Source of the DNA: Symbiodinium natans
Lineage: Eukaryota > Sar > Dinophyceae > Suessiales > Symbiodiniaceae
Length of the DNA stretch: 64,000 bases
Assembly (NCBI GenBank): GCA_905221605.1
Contig: CAJNDS010000868.1
Location: forward strand, 188,001-252,000
Direction of reading: 5' to 3'
Below are positions 11,836 through 22,767 of the stretch, piece by piece. How positions within the stretch are numbered: the first letter of the stretch is position 1; each line of letters starts with the position of its first letter. The notes beneath the pieces are model-generated. The model was not told the origin of the DNA. It did no database searches and saw only the letters and a program-made list of their open reading frames with translations. The position numbers were made by a program, and so were the translations under genes.

Positions 11836-12882
11836 ATGGCGGAAAAGGCGGTTTGGGAAGTCATCGGCGGCAAAGACAAGGGTGGCATCGTCGTTCGTGA
11901 GGAGCAGAGTCTTAAGAGCAAGGAGTTGAAAGAGCGCCTGTCCTTTGCTTCGCTTGTGGAGCAGATCGACTTGGTCGGAAAGCGCCTGCACTACAAACTC
12001 TTGACAGGAACTGGTCCGGACACGGGCTGGGTGAGCATCAATCTCGCGGACAAGGATTTGCTCAGCTGCATCCTGAAACCGCCCCCCCGACCTCCACTCT
12101 TCTGTGCCTGGTACTCAGGAGGCTTTTCTGTCAAAGACGGAGAGAAACAATTAGAAAAGTTAATGGAGGCAGTGCGTGCCTCCGGAGTGGCCGACGCCGC
12201 GATTTTTCACTTCCCAGATGGCTATGGCTTGGAAGGTGAAGGGCGAAAGCCCTGGGCAAAATACATTGATAGGGTGATTGATGAGATCAACGAAGTGGCA
12301 CAAGACGAAGAGCAGCCCTTGATACTTTTCGGGCACAGCAGAGGAGCTTCTCCAGCTGTATGTGTGGCAACCCGCCTGGGCTCCAGAGTGAAGCATGTTT
12401 ATATCGCGGCGTGCGGCGCGATGCGCGAGGGGCAGGCAACTGCCTGGGAGAATCTAAGTCTGTCCTTCAAGGGTGCTGGAGACCGCGAGCTCTTAACCTG
12501 GTTCAGCAGCCTTCAGCCAGAGAATGTCGTTCTCAGGAGGGTAGCAATAGAAACAACCGACGAGGAGTTCGTCGAGCAGGTCAAAGGCAGCAAGTTTCTG
12601 TCACAGATGCTGTCCCTCATGCGGCACCAATATCGTGATGCCATGTATCCAGATCCAGAACGGGACTTTAGAGCATTTCCTGCCAACATAACCGCCTTCG
12701 CCCCTCTTCTTGATGAGGGCAGCCAGCCAGAGCACCTTCAGGATTGGGCTGCCATGACGTTGGGCAAGTTTCAGAACGTGAGTCTCAATGCTGGTCACAT
12801 GGATTGCATCGCACCGGATCCCAAGGGCAAGTGCGAGCTGTTTGACTTTTTGCGGAAAGACTTGAAACAGTACATCAAGTAG
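11836..12882 (+). CDS. Type II thioesterase-like alpha/beta hydrolase with N-terminal SH3-like module
   Basis: 348 residues, one uninterrupted exon. Residues about 5-75 (GGIVVREEQSLKS ... LHYKLLTGTGPDTGWVSI) form a small beta-rich module resembling SH3-like or GW repeats; that reading is inference. From about residue 90 the protein follows the GrsT/RedJ type II thioesterase pattern: CAWYSGGF at the oxyanion-loop region, FHFPDGYG, the nucleophile elbow LFGHSRGASPAV (Ser of GHSRG), a lid region, APLLDEG with a possible acid, and NAGHMDCI with the catalytic His. Such enzymes free stalled acyl groups from carrier proteins of PKS and NRPS systems. The giant carrier-protein enzyme 13 kb downstream on the same strand makes a functional link plausible, though unproven. 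Absence of introns contrasts with the neighbouring kinase. Confidence 0.8.
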   Translation: MAEKAVWEVIGGKDKGGIVVREEQSLKSKELKERLSFASLVEQIDLVGKRLHYKLLTGTGPDTGWVSINLADKDLLSCILKPPPRPPLFCAWYSGGFSVKDGEKQLEKLMEAVRASGVADAAIFHFPDGYGLEGEGRKPWAKYIDRVIDEINEVAQDEEQPLILFGHSRGASPAVCVATRLGSRVKHVYIAACGAMREGQATAWENLSLSFKGAGDRELLTWFSSLQPENVVLRRVAIETTDEEFVEQVKGSKFLSQMLSLMRHQYRDAMYPDPERDFRAFPANITAFAPLLDEGSQPEHLQDWAAMTLGKFQNVSLNAGHMDCIAPDPKGKCELFDFLRKDLKQYIK

Positions 12883-13639
12883 TTCGGAGAATAGCTCCCG
12901 AACGCTGGGTCACATGGTTTGTTTGAGACAAGCCTTGCCTTGCTCTTCCCAGAAGCAAGGCACCAAAACCCGAAGCGGATGTGTGCATCTTTGATCACCG
13001 TTGTGAGTTGCCTTTCCTGCATCTCTGACGTATGCGCAAAAAGAATAAAAGAGCCGTCTGATTTTGCGTGTCTGAAAAAAGCTTACATCCAAGAAGCGCT
13101 CGGATGTGAAGGTGCATGTTTGATGTCGCCCTGCTTCAGACGACCATCCGTGCGAATCCAACAGAATCGTCACCAGCAAAACATGTGCGCATCTTTTGTA
13201 GACCTCCTTTGTTGCAAGACGGGTCCAGAGCAACATCCGCGGAGCATGAACCTCTTACTACGAACACAGCTTTAAGCTCCACTGCATGGCATGTGGGTGT
13301 GGATGCCTCCCTGCGGATATCCCGCCCCGCACATGTGGCCGGTGCGGACCTCTCATCCGCCCGAAGTTGTGTGAGATTTAGTTGTTTTCAATTGTTTTCA
13401 CAGCAGCTTTTCCAAGCGGCAGGTGCTATGGGAGGCATGCTTGCATGCTGCAAGGTCACGCCCCCCGGGCCAGGCGTGTTGCGTTCTTCTGTGTAGTTAA
13501 AGTGATTCGATCAGGAGGAGAAGATGGAGATCCGCAAAGCCGACGCTCCGCAGGCTTTGGGGCGGGTTTGTGAATGTTTGTCAATGTTTGTGAATGTTTG
13601 TGCATGTTTGTCAACTGTTTGTGAACTGCAGTGGTCCCA
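12883..13639. other. Intergenic spacer with 12-bp minisatellite
   Basis: No gene is recognised. Just before the kinase, about 13567-13625 holds four to five copies of a TGTTTGTGAATG-like 12-mer. Confidence 0.5.
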
Positions 13640-16159
13640 ATGCCTGTACAGGCGCGTGCCAAGCTGTCCGTCAAAGCTGGAGGCTTCTCCATCGGGGCTT
13701 TTGCTGCTTCGAACAGAGGGAAGCTCGAGGACTTTTATGAAGTTGAGAAGGAGGTGGCCTGGCTGCCTTGACAAAACGGAGCGAATCCTGAACCAGTGCA
13801 CCATCGATCATTTAGCTGTAGTGGAGCTTCCCGCTCGCGTTGCTTCGCGTTGCCGAGGTCTTGGGTGAGGGCTCCTTTGGATCTGTACAGAAGTGCAGAT
13901 ACAAGGCCGTGGTGCTCCACCCTACCATTCTTTGCCACTGGTGTGAGACGGAGGACACGGGACAATGGAGAGCTGTCAAAACGATCAACAAGAAAAGGGT
14001 CAAGAACGTCGAAAGGTGTTTCTCTCAGCGCTCATGTTCTTCGCATAGTCTTCGCATGGAAGCGCTTGATGATGAATGGTCCAAGAGGCGAGTCTGCAGT
14101 CACATGAGGTTCACAGAAGAGATGGAGATTATGAAGCTCCTGGACCATCCCAACATCGTCCGCCTCCAAGAGGCCTCGCATTCGTTCATAGGGCCATAGG
14201 GGGCGGTGGAGCGAGCTTTACCTGCCAACCCTGTGAGACGTTCGATGATGAAAGAAACGTGTACTTGGTGTCGCCGGCTGAGAATCTCGTAAGATTTCGT
14301 AAGTCTTGCGCTTCCAGTTCTCTTCACTGGCCTCTCTGAACGGCTGCAGGCTGGAGCTTTGCTCCGGGGGTGAACTCTTTGATCGCATTGTTGCAGACGG
14401 CAAATTCACTGAGCAGGCCCTTTGCATTGCACGTCTCGCGTTCAGGGGCGCTGGAACTCGTCATTTTGACAAAGGTTGCTGCGTACTGCGTGCAACAAAT
14501 GCTCCGAGCCGTGAACTACCTGCACAGCAATTGCATCATGCATTGTGGCGCGCTCGGGGCTGTCACGAGCTATCCGGTTCCAACATGTTCCTGGACATTC
14601 TACAGACGGGCATCGGGAAACTCGCTCCAGCACTCGCGCAGCGCTGGTTCAACAGATGTATGACCTGAGGTGACCTCAAGCCAGAGAACTGGTTGCTTGC
14701 AGAGACCGACCCTTGCCTCTGGTTTGGCCATTCCTTCTTGACCGTTTTGCGTGAAGTCTAGGGCGATTCACCTTGGGAATTGGTGGTCGTCAGCGACCCT
14801 TCTGTTTTGCGCTGGAGTCTTTATAGTTGCCTAATCGGAGCCATGCTAAGTGGAAGGGGGGATTGGGAGTGCCAGTACGAAGGAAGCAATTCTGAAGACG
14901 CACCTGAAGGCTCGCGAGAGTGTACTCGATTGCAAGCTTGAGAGCCATGCTGGCTGCTGCAGTGCGCATTGCACCTATCTCCACGTAGTAGAGAAGAAGT
15001 TTCGCTGCAAGATGATCTTTGCCAGATGGTGGACTTTGGCTTGTCCAAGCGCTTCACGCCGGGCGACTTTGCCACCACAAAGGCACACATGGGGGTGATG
15101 ATTGCTGATTTCATGAGAATGAAGCGCGCTCTGACTCGTATCGAGCACGAGAGCGATAATCAAAATGCATTTATGAATATTGAATGTATGAGTTTATGAA
15201 TACATGAAGATGTGAATATAATAGGACTGTAGGCAAAGAGGAATATCTGAGAAGGTGCTCCCCCCCCCCTCCCCTCCCCCCCAGTCCCCCCCACCCTCCC
15301 CTGCCCCGGCCCCCCCGCGGGTGGCGTAGTTGGGTTAGTTTTTTGGTTTGGGGCTTAGGGTTCTTAACGCTGACAACTTTTGAATTTTAAGGCTAAATGC
15401 ATTGGGGTGTAACCAGCCGCACCTAAGAAACAAAACCTCCAAGCCAAGCCGCGCCAAAAGCCAGGCTGCACTTAGCAAAAACGAACCCTCCGCCGGCTTC
15501 GGGTTTAGGGCTGTGTTAGGGTCGTTAGGGTTGTTGGGTTGTGAGGGTTGTTAGGGTTGTTAGGGTTGTTAGGGTTGTGAGGGTTGTTAGGGTTGTTAGG
15601 GTTGTTAGGGTTTTCGGCATTTCTTCCCCTTCCCAACCAAGAAAAGCTTTAAGAGGGTAGGTTCCGTGGGGGCGGGGGGTGGGTACCATATACTCCACAT
15701 ATATACATACATGAGCATAAGTAACTATACATGATATGTGTATATACATATATATATATATCAACACATGTATATCTGGGTCACTTCATAGGCATCTCCT
15801 GGCCGCCTTTGCTTCCTGAGCGATAGCGAGCGTACTCGGCATACTGTCTCAGGCTGGGGCTCCGTACTACGTGGCTCCTGAGGCTACGGATGTGGCCAAT
15901 GCGAGCCAATGTGTACCGTCTTGTAAAACATTGGGTTTGCTGGTTGCTGGAAGCGCACGGTGCACGAGTCTGGGGGCAATCTTGGCCAGTTGCCTGGTGC
16001 ATCCTGGTTCGGCTTCTTTGCCAGTTCCCCCATGTTGAAGAGAAACTGCTTGTATGGGCATCGAAGTGTGGTGGGGTCTTCTTGCGCGAGATGCCACTTT
16101 TGGATGTCTGACTGTTCTGTTGAGAATGTACGAGGAGGCAGACCCCACACGCGTCTGCA

Positions 16160-16194
<35 letters not shown>

Positions 16195-18335
16195 ATGTTT
16201 GGTGTTATTGCTTGGCCTAAGCCCCAAGCATCCGGCGCACCATTCTGCACAGGATCAAGGCCGCAAAGACACCAACGCGGAATCACATGTAGCAACACAG
16301 TCTCTGCTTCCCATCCTTTGAGTACAGAAGTGTGCAGTTTGTGTTCACCGGCTGGTTCCCAGCCATGGTCAGGTTCTCGCAGGTCACTACAACGAGCTGT
16401 GCGACGTGTGGAGCATCGGGGTGATCATGCGCACCATGCCGATTGACCAAGTGGTAAGGTGGCATCACTGTGGCATCGTTCTTGGCACCATTGTGCCAGG
16501 TACATCTTACTGAGCGGCACGCCACCGTTCTCTGGAAATGATACGATGGCCGTCCTCGAGTCTGTCAAGCGCTCCGATTTGTCTTTTGACAAGAAGGCAC
16601 CTCGAGTACCGATCTTCAGCGCAAGAATGCTCACGATGCATGCACTATGACCATTTCACGACATTCACCGTGGCTTGTGCAAGAGGAGTGGAAGCTGATC
16701 TCCAAAGAGGCAAAGGACATGTTGAAGGCAACGCTGTGGCATTCTTTGATATGGCAGCAGCAGTAGCTGTATGCACGCTGAGGTCCTTCTCATGCGGGAT
16801 CCGTCTCTGAGAGTCAACGCTGAAGCGGCTTTGAAGGAGGAGTGGATCACAAAGCAGATAGACATGCGCCTTGGCAAAATCTGGGGTGGGTGGGGGGGGG
16901 GGGCGGAAGGGCCGGCTCCAGAGCCTGTCCTTCAATATTTTGTTGATTAAACAATCCCAGTCGTTTCGTGATTTGGAATTGAGGACGCAGCCAGACATGA
17001 CACATGCCTCCCAGGCCAGGAAGCTGCTTTTGGAGTGAGGTCTTGGGATGTCTTGGGGGCTTGATTCTTATTGGTTTCTCGTGCTGTGCCGTTGTGTATC
17101 CGGTTTTGTCGCGGACGTGGTGCGGTCCACAGACATGGCGCGTGGCCCCATTCCCACAGGTCGTGGTGCAGAATCTGAAGAGCTTCGCAGTGATGAACAA
17201 GCTAAAGAAGGTCCCCCGATCCTGGCCCCATGGCCAGTTGCAAAAATGGTCACGTGAATGGCCCACAAGGCAGCGCTGAACATCATTGCAACGCAGCTGA
17301 CTGATGATGCCATCAAAGAGCTGAAGGTGGCACTGTGCACAAGATTGGAGATGACTCGAGAATGCTGTGCTTGGGCGCCTGAGTTGAGCGTATTTGCAGC
17401 AGGAGCTCTTCATTGCCATGGATGACAACAACGATGGCACTCTGAGTATTGCTGAGCTCAAAGATGGCCTGGTCAAGGCACAAGTGCGCGCCCCGGAGAA
17501 CTTTGCGTGGTAGAGAGCGACCGTGACTCCGAGGCAGGGGTGGCTGTTCCTCCTGACCTTTATGCCATGATGGACCGGTCGGGGACCCTTAAAAAGGCTG
17601 CAAGACGGTCTCTAGTCACTTAGTCAGCTTTGGCATTCAGCTCAGGATTGACACAGACGGAAGTGGGGTCATTGACTATTCCGAGTTCATGGCAGCCACG
17701 CTGGACAAACGCCAGTTCGTGGCGGAGGCGCAGCCATGTTTGTGTTGCGAGGCCCCTGTGAGATGCGACGAAATGGGCATAGTGTAGCAGGCCAGTCTGC
17801 GTTCTGCCTCCCAACATGTGGCGAGGAAGCGTGTTGGAGGGCCTTCAAGACCTTTGATCAAGATGGCAGCGGTCACATTGACAAGGAGGACCAGAATCAG
17901 AAGATATCAGAAGTGACCATGGGCCCCATGGGCCGGAAAGCAGTTCACACATTCAACAACCGAGGAGCTGATGAAGCTGCTTGGGGGTGACAATCGAGTC
18001 TCCGACATGATGCAAATAAAGAGCCCCGGCTGCGAACGGTTGCTGTGGTGCCGCCAAGCAGATGGAAGGATTCTTGATGTGCCTTTCAGCCAAGGTATAC
18101 GAAGCAGGAGGTTGATGCGATCATGAAAGAAGTGGACTTGAACGGAGATGGCCGGAAGCCTTCGACATCCTTCGACCGTGTTGAAGCTGCAAGCTGATGC
18201 TGAGATTGAGGTAAGATCGACTTCGACGAGTTCCTGACGATGATGCGAAGAATGCCTCGAGACAATGAAAGAAAACCGGCACCTTCAATTGGGATTGCTG
18301 TGAAGCGCCCTCGAACGACATCGAAGTGTACATAG
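13640..18335 (+). CDS. CDPK: Calcium-dependent protein kinase (CDPK), about 20 exons
   Basis: Ser/Thr kinase fused to a calmodulin-like regulatory domain; it phosphorylates targets in response to Ca2+. Protein-guided joins give an in-frame order. N-terminal exon 13640-13753 (SNRGKLEDFYEVEKE); Gly loop at 13858 (VLGEGSFGSVQKC); ATP-binding Lys in RAVKTINKKR; LDHPNIVRL; LELCSGGELFDRI; QQMLRAVNYLHSN; DLKPENWLLAE at 14670; MVDFGLSKRF near 15030; APYYVAPE at 15853; LCDVWSIGVIM at 16390; YILLSGTPPFSGND at 16500; RDPSLRVNAEAAL at 16790; junction VVQNLKSFAVMNKLKK at 17160. EF hands follow: DDNNDGTLSIAE, DTDGSGVIDYSE, DQDGSGHIDKE and DLNGDGKIDFDE. Stop at 18335. About 500 residues, normal for CDPKs. 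The HRD motif appears as HCD across the 14544/14670 joint. Exons near 14720-15010 and 16860-17160 are least certain. Confidence 0.85.
15517..15615 (+). repeat. Telomere-like 9-bp array (GTTGTTAGG)
   Basis: About ten consecutive copies of GTTGTTAGG, with occasional GTTGTGAGG, in the CDPK intron. The units contain TTAGGG across the join but have a 9-bp period, so this is an interstitial telomere-like minisatellite rather than a telomere. Confidence 0.85.
15713..15765. repeat. TA/CATA microsatellite
   Basis: ATATATACATACATG and TATATACATATATATATATAT tracts inside the CDPK intron. Confidence 0.8.
16161..16194 (+). repeat. CTG trinucleotide repeat, 11 copies
   Basis: A perfect (CTG)11 run in the CDPK intron between the APE exon (ends 15882) and the VLAGHYNELCDVW exon (starts 16373). 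It is not coding in the inferred mRNA. Confidence 0.9.
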
Positions 18336-20008
18336 CAGGCTGCTCATCCGCAGCCCTAGACATGACACTTTGAGAGGAAAGCGAATAAAGAAGAGTTAGC
18401 GGCGAAGACTCGGACTGCGGACAGTTTGTAGTCGGCGAGTTGTTCCTCTTTCACTCGGGCCAATGAAGCCCACCGACGAGTCTCGCAGTTTTGCAGAGAC
18501 AAAAGCTGTGGCGCCACGGGGATGCAACTTTCCTTGGTTTGTGGTCCTGCTGTGCGTTTTGCCATGTTTTGCCGCACACATGGCACTTGAAGCTCAACGG
18601 TCGCCTTTGTGCTCATTCACAGTCATGAAGACATGTGCCCAGTCACTGGAGTGTGGTCTGTTCAAGTGAGGCCCGCCAGCTGTTGGGATCACATGCACAG
18701 GCAGCATCTTGAGCACCTGCATCCAAACAGCCACACGCCGGTTGCGACACCTTATTCGAAGTAACCCATGCCGGCTTGAAACGAACCAGGAGCTCCCCGA
18801 ATGCTTGTCCAGTAGATGCGGATGTGCTTCCCATGTGGCAGGGGAAAGGCCAGCAAGTGCGCTGAGGTGAGCTTTTTACAAAGTGGACTTCCAGCTGTTG
18901 CCAGGCTGTGGTGATGCATGGAGCTGGAACAAGGGAGGGGCTTGGAATGCCAATCCTCCGAACCCCTCCTGGGGATGGGGCGGGGGCGGCTGGGATGCAT
19001 CTTGGCAAATGCCGAGTCAAGGAGGCACCATATGCTTTGTGAACATTTGCTGATGTTCCAGAGCAGCCCTTTGCCGGGGGGGGGAGGGGGCCCGTGTTGA
19101 AGTTTTTTGAAGGCCCCGCTTTTGCTCCGGCTCCACCTGGCGTGAGCGCCGTGACTGTGGCCCCACCCCGTCCATGCGCCGCAGCTGGCATGAGTGCCTT
19201 GGCCTGTCTCGAGTCTCGAGTCTCGGCGACTTGAAGGGAAGGGGAGTGGCGCTGTAGTTGCAGTGTGATTGCCGAGGTCTTGCTTGATAAGGCATTTCAA
19301 CACGTGCTTCCGGCTGTCTTGCTCTTGGCTTGGCACTTGGCAAGGTGCGGTGACACCAGCATTTGTGCCACAAAGCTCTCCGTCTACGGTCCCGGCCCGT
19401 CCGCCTGCAGTCGTTTGCCCTGCCATGTTTATGATGTAGTCCATCCCTGCTAGGCCCACCAGGCCCTAGGCGTTGTGCAGTACAGACCCTGTCGGGCGCA
19501 ATGTCCGCTCGACTATGCCAGGCTATGAATGGCACAGCAGCTCCTGTCACAGGAGTGCCATGCATTGCATCAGGAAAGTTGCAGCAACAAAGCTCCAGCT
19601 GCCAGGACAACCTCAGACGTTGGACAGTGCAGCACTCCTGGCCTACCAGCAACCTGACTGAGCAATATGATTCCTTCCAAGAGCTTTGCGTCGCCTTAAA
19701 CACGCCCTTTGTGCATCTCAGGCAGGCACAGCAACAAGAGTATGAGGCAGATCATGGATCCTTTCCAGGATCGCCATCTGAGCTTCCCACGCTCAAAGCT
19801 CGCGCTTGTTTGCGGCATCTCAGCCTCATGTCACACGTTGGATGCAATGTTTAGGATCTCCAGGGCTTGTGCCACCGCGGACGCGTGACTTACCAACGGA
19901 GGCGGGCCCCGGGGACCCTGATGCCCATGCTTTGGACTGTTGCTGATGTTGTAGCGCCTTTTGTGCTGTTGAAAGGTGAAAGCATTCGCTGCCCGGTTTA
20001 GCATCGAG
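18336..20008. other. Region without an identified gene; possible upstream exons
   Basis: A plus-strand frame at about 19640-19765 (SNLTEQYDSFQELCVALN ... QAQQQEYEADHG) looks coding-like and may be an upstream exon of the unidentified gene at 20009-20520. The remainder, including G-rich runs near 19075, shows nothing recognisable. Confidence 0.35.
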
Positions 20009-20520
20009 GATCAGCTCCAGAACCGGTTATTGGAGGCAGCAGCCCTCCACTTTGAACTTTGGAATGCCCAATTTCAATCAATTGAATCAGACGATGCACA
20101 GGCCCTGAACAAGCGGGGTGACAAGTGGGAGGCAGCTGCTTGATCAAATGGCGCTGGGTTGCTTTGCACTGACCTGCGCCTTCAGCAAGCAGATGCTGGA
20201 CCTCTTTGGGGTACTGAGGATCTGAAAGATTTCGCTGCTTGCCTGTCTCGGGCACGCAGCCCTGCTGGGTTCCTCATCGTCAAGCTCTCAGACCTGGAAA
20301 AGGCCTCGGCGAGGGTACGCGTGGGCCAACAAGGAAGGATTTGGCCGTATGTGCTGATGCTTGCAGGCCATCGCCGCCGAGACAGGTGCGGCAGGGTTCC
20401 AGTTTGGTGCAAATAATGTCCTGGTGCAAACTGGGTCGTAGGGGGATCTAGACAAGTTTGAGGATTTTGAGGCCAAGGGTTACAAGTGGCACGGCAAGGG
20501 CCTGACCCTCTGCGGGTGCC
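20009..20520 (+). CDS. Unidentified multi-exon gene, partial
   Basis: Several plus-strand pieces have protein-like composition and fit dinoflagellate splice sites. 20009-20131 encodes a helix-rich stretch (DQLQNRLLEAAALHFELW ... LNKRGDKWE) and ends at a GC donor. About 20264-20318 encodes FLIVKLSDLEKASAR. About 20367-20430 encodes AIAAETGAAGFQFGANNVLV. About 20448-20520 encodes DLDKFEDFEAKGYKWHGKGL. I recognise no family. The gene appears to run up to or into the GTC array that starts at about 20544; whether that array is transcribed or translated cannot be told. Upstream exons probably lie near 19640. Confidence 0.45.
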
Positions 20521-20541
20521 TGTCGAATCCTTTCCCCGACA

Positions 20542-20630
<89 letters not shown>

Positions 20631-20655
20631 GGTCGTCGTCGTGGTCGTCGTCGTG

Positions 20656-20741
<86 letters not shown>

Positions 20742-20742
20742 G

Positions 20743-20777
<35 letters not shown>

Positions 20778-21063
20778 GGTCGTCGTCGTCGTCGTCGTGG
20801 TCGTCGTCGTGGTCGTCGTCGTGGTCGTCGTCGTGGTCGTCGTCGTGGTCGTTGTCGTGGTCGTCGTCGTGGTCGTCGTCGTGGCCGTCGTCGTGGTCGT
20901 CGTCGTGGTCGTCGTCGTGGTCGTCGTCGTGGTCGTCGTCGTGGTCGTCGTCGCGGTCGTCGTCGTGGTCGTCGTCGTGGTCGTCGTCGTGGTCGTCGTC
21001 GCGGTCGTCGTCGTGGTCGTCGTCGTGGTCGTCGTCGTGGTCGTCGTCGTGGTCGTCGTCGTG

Positions 21064-21104
<41 letters not shown>

Positions 21105-21160
21105 GGTCGTCGTCGTGGTGGTGGTCGTCGTCGTCATCATCGTCATCGTCGTCGTCGTTG
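20542..21160. repeat. GTC/CGT trinucleotide array, about 620 bp
   Basis: Pure (GTC)n at both ends. The core, about 20790-21065, is organised in a 12-bp higher-order unit (GGTCGTCGTCGT) with rare point variants. Several frames on both strands remain open across it, encoding only poly-Ser, Val, Thr or similar, so these frames are not evidence of genes. Confidence 0.95.
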
Positions 21161-21675
21161 TCATGTGTTGAATCATAGTAGTCAATGAGCTCAAATCTCC
21201 AATGTTTTGACTAACTGAAAGGTTTCACTTCTTACGGACATGTTGGCTGTGATTTTGTTTCCTTTTGGTTCAGAGTTTCTCCAAGATCACTGGCGACCGT
21301 TTGTGATTTTGCATTGTTTCTTGTAAACGCGGGGGCTAGATTTTGTGTGTTGAAGAGAAGAGGGGTTCGCACTAAACTTCGCTATGAGGGTTAAGGCGAA
21401 GTACCTAGGGTTTACACAAAGCAAACGGTTGCTTTGAGGGATGAAAAGATGTAGGGTTCGCGCCCCTCTTCCCTTCCATAACGTGCAAACTCTGGGGAAA
21501 CGTCTGTGTGTCGTGCTTCGAGTCCTCTTGGGAAGCAAAATGTGGGTGGCACTGTTTGGGCCTGCGCAGTACAAAACCACAAACAGGACATGAGCATGGT
21601 TGCTCAGATGTATTGCTTGCTCAGAAATTTGCCGTGTTTGTTTTGTCAGAATCTGGCTTTTGGAGCAACAACAAT

Positions 21676-22240
21676 AACTAAGAACAAGAACAAGAACAAG
21701 AACAAGAACAAGAACAAGAACAAGAACAACAACAAGAACAAGAACAAGAGCAAGAACAAGAACAAGACCAAGACCAAGACCACGAACAGGAACAGGAACA
21801 GGAACAAGACCAAGAGCAAGAGCAAGAGCAAGAGCACAGAACACAGAACAAGAACAAGAGCAAGAGCCCAGAACAAGCACCAATAACAAGAACACAGAAC
21901 AAGAACACAGAACAAGACCACAGAACAAGAACACAGAACAAGACCAAGACCACGAACAGGAACAGGAACAGGAACAAGACCAAGAGCAAGAACAAGAGCA
22001 CAGAACACAGAACAAGAACAAGAGCAAGAGCCCAGAACAAGCACCAATAACAAGAACACAGAACAAGAACACAGAACAAGACCACAGAACAAGAACACAG
22101 AACAAGAACAATAACAGAACACGAACAAGAACAATAACAAACACAAACGCAAGCACAAGCACAAGCACAAAAACAACAACAAGAACAAGCACAAGCACAA
22201 ACACAAGAACAATAACAATACCAAGAGCAAGATGAACAGC
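21676..22240. repeat. AAGAAC hexanucleotide array with internal ~170-bp duplication
   Basis: Begins with near-perfect (AAGAAC)n, then degenerates into CAAGAG, CAGAAC and CACAAG variants. A complex segment from about 21772 to 21941 is repeated almost exactly at 21942-22111 (the landmark CACGAACAGG recurs at 21781 and 21951). The Lys/Asn-rich plus and Leu/Val/Cys-rich minus open frames are translations of the repeat. Confidence 0.92.
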
Positions 22241-22733
22241 GGAAGAGCGAGAGCCGGAGCAAGAGCGCGGCGGGCGCTCCTGATGAAGTCCGTGATCATG
22301 TTGCGTCGTAGTCATGGGTTACAGCTGGCTGGGATGCCACAACGAAGATAGGTTCCACTAAAGATGCAAAGCACCAAGACTGACACCTTGAAGGAGCAAC
22401 AAGGCAATCCAGTTCTCAGGGTTTGTGTGTCAGGCTTGTTCAACTTGTGGTTCTCAGCTTTCAGCTGCGAATGAACACATGCTGGTCCGAGTCCAGAAAG
22501 GCATAGAAGGCATAGAAAGCCCCGACGCCCCTACAGTCATCCTGCCGGAGGGGGGGAGGGGCTACATTCCTCTTTGCTCGGGCCAGGCTGAGGGAAACAC
22601 GGAACACCGCAAACCAAGAAAGCAAACCTTGATAACCGGAGCTTCGCGAATCCAAGATGCCGTTTGGTACGGGTTCAGTCCCACTTTCTTCCGTCCATGA
22701 AGCCTGGGGAGTTTTTTTTTTTTGGGGGGGGGG

Positions 22734-22767
<34 letters not shown>

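Larger units (their letters stand above)
15083..15852. other. Long CDPK intron containing telomere-like and TA repeats
   Basis: The joint TTK|AGAPYYVAPE places a 770-bp intron here, starting GC and ending AG. It holds a C-rich tract (15258-15315), GGTTTAGGG-like words, the GTTGTTAGG array and a TA microsatellite. Confidence 0.7.

Noticed and set aside
15517-15615. True chromosome end
   Set aside because: The period is 9 bp, not the 7-bp TTTAGGG, and essential kinase exons flank it on both sides.
13840-18335. CDPK as a pseudogene, because motifs fall in different frames
   Set aside because: Removal of short introns with GC, GT or GA donors and AG acceptors restores frame at nearly every joint, and all kinase motifs and four EF hands are present.
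20448-21194. Poly-Thr, poly-Ser and poly-Val open frames
   Set aside because: Product of the GTC trinucleotide array, open in several frames on both strands.
21287-22315. 342-codon minus-strand frame rich in Val, Leu, Cys and Ser
   Set aside because: Most of it is the AAGAAC array read in reverse; there is no domain outside the repeat.
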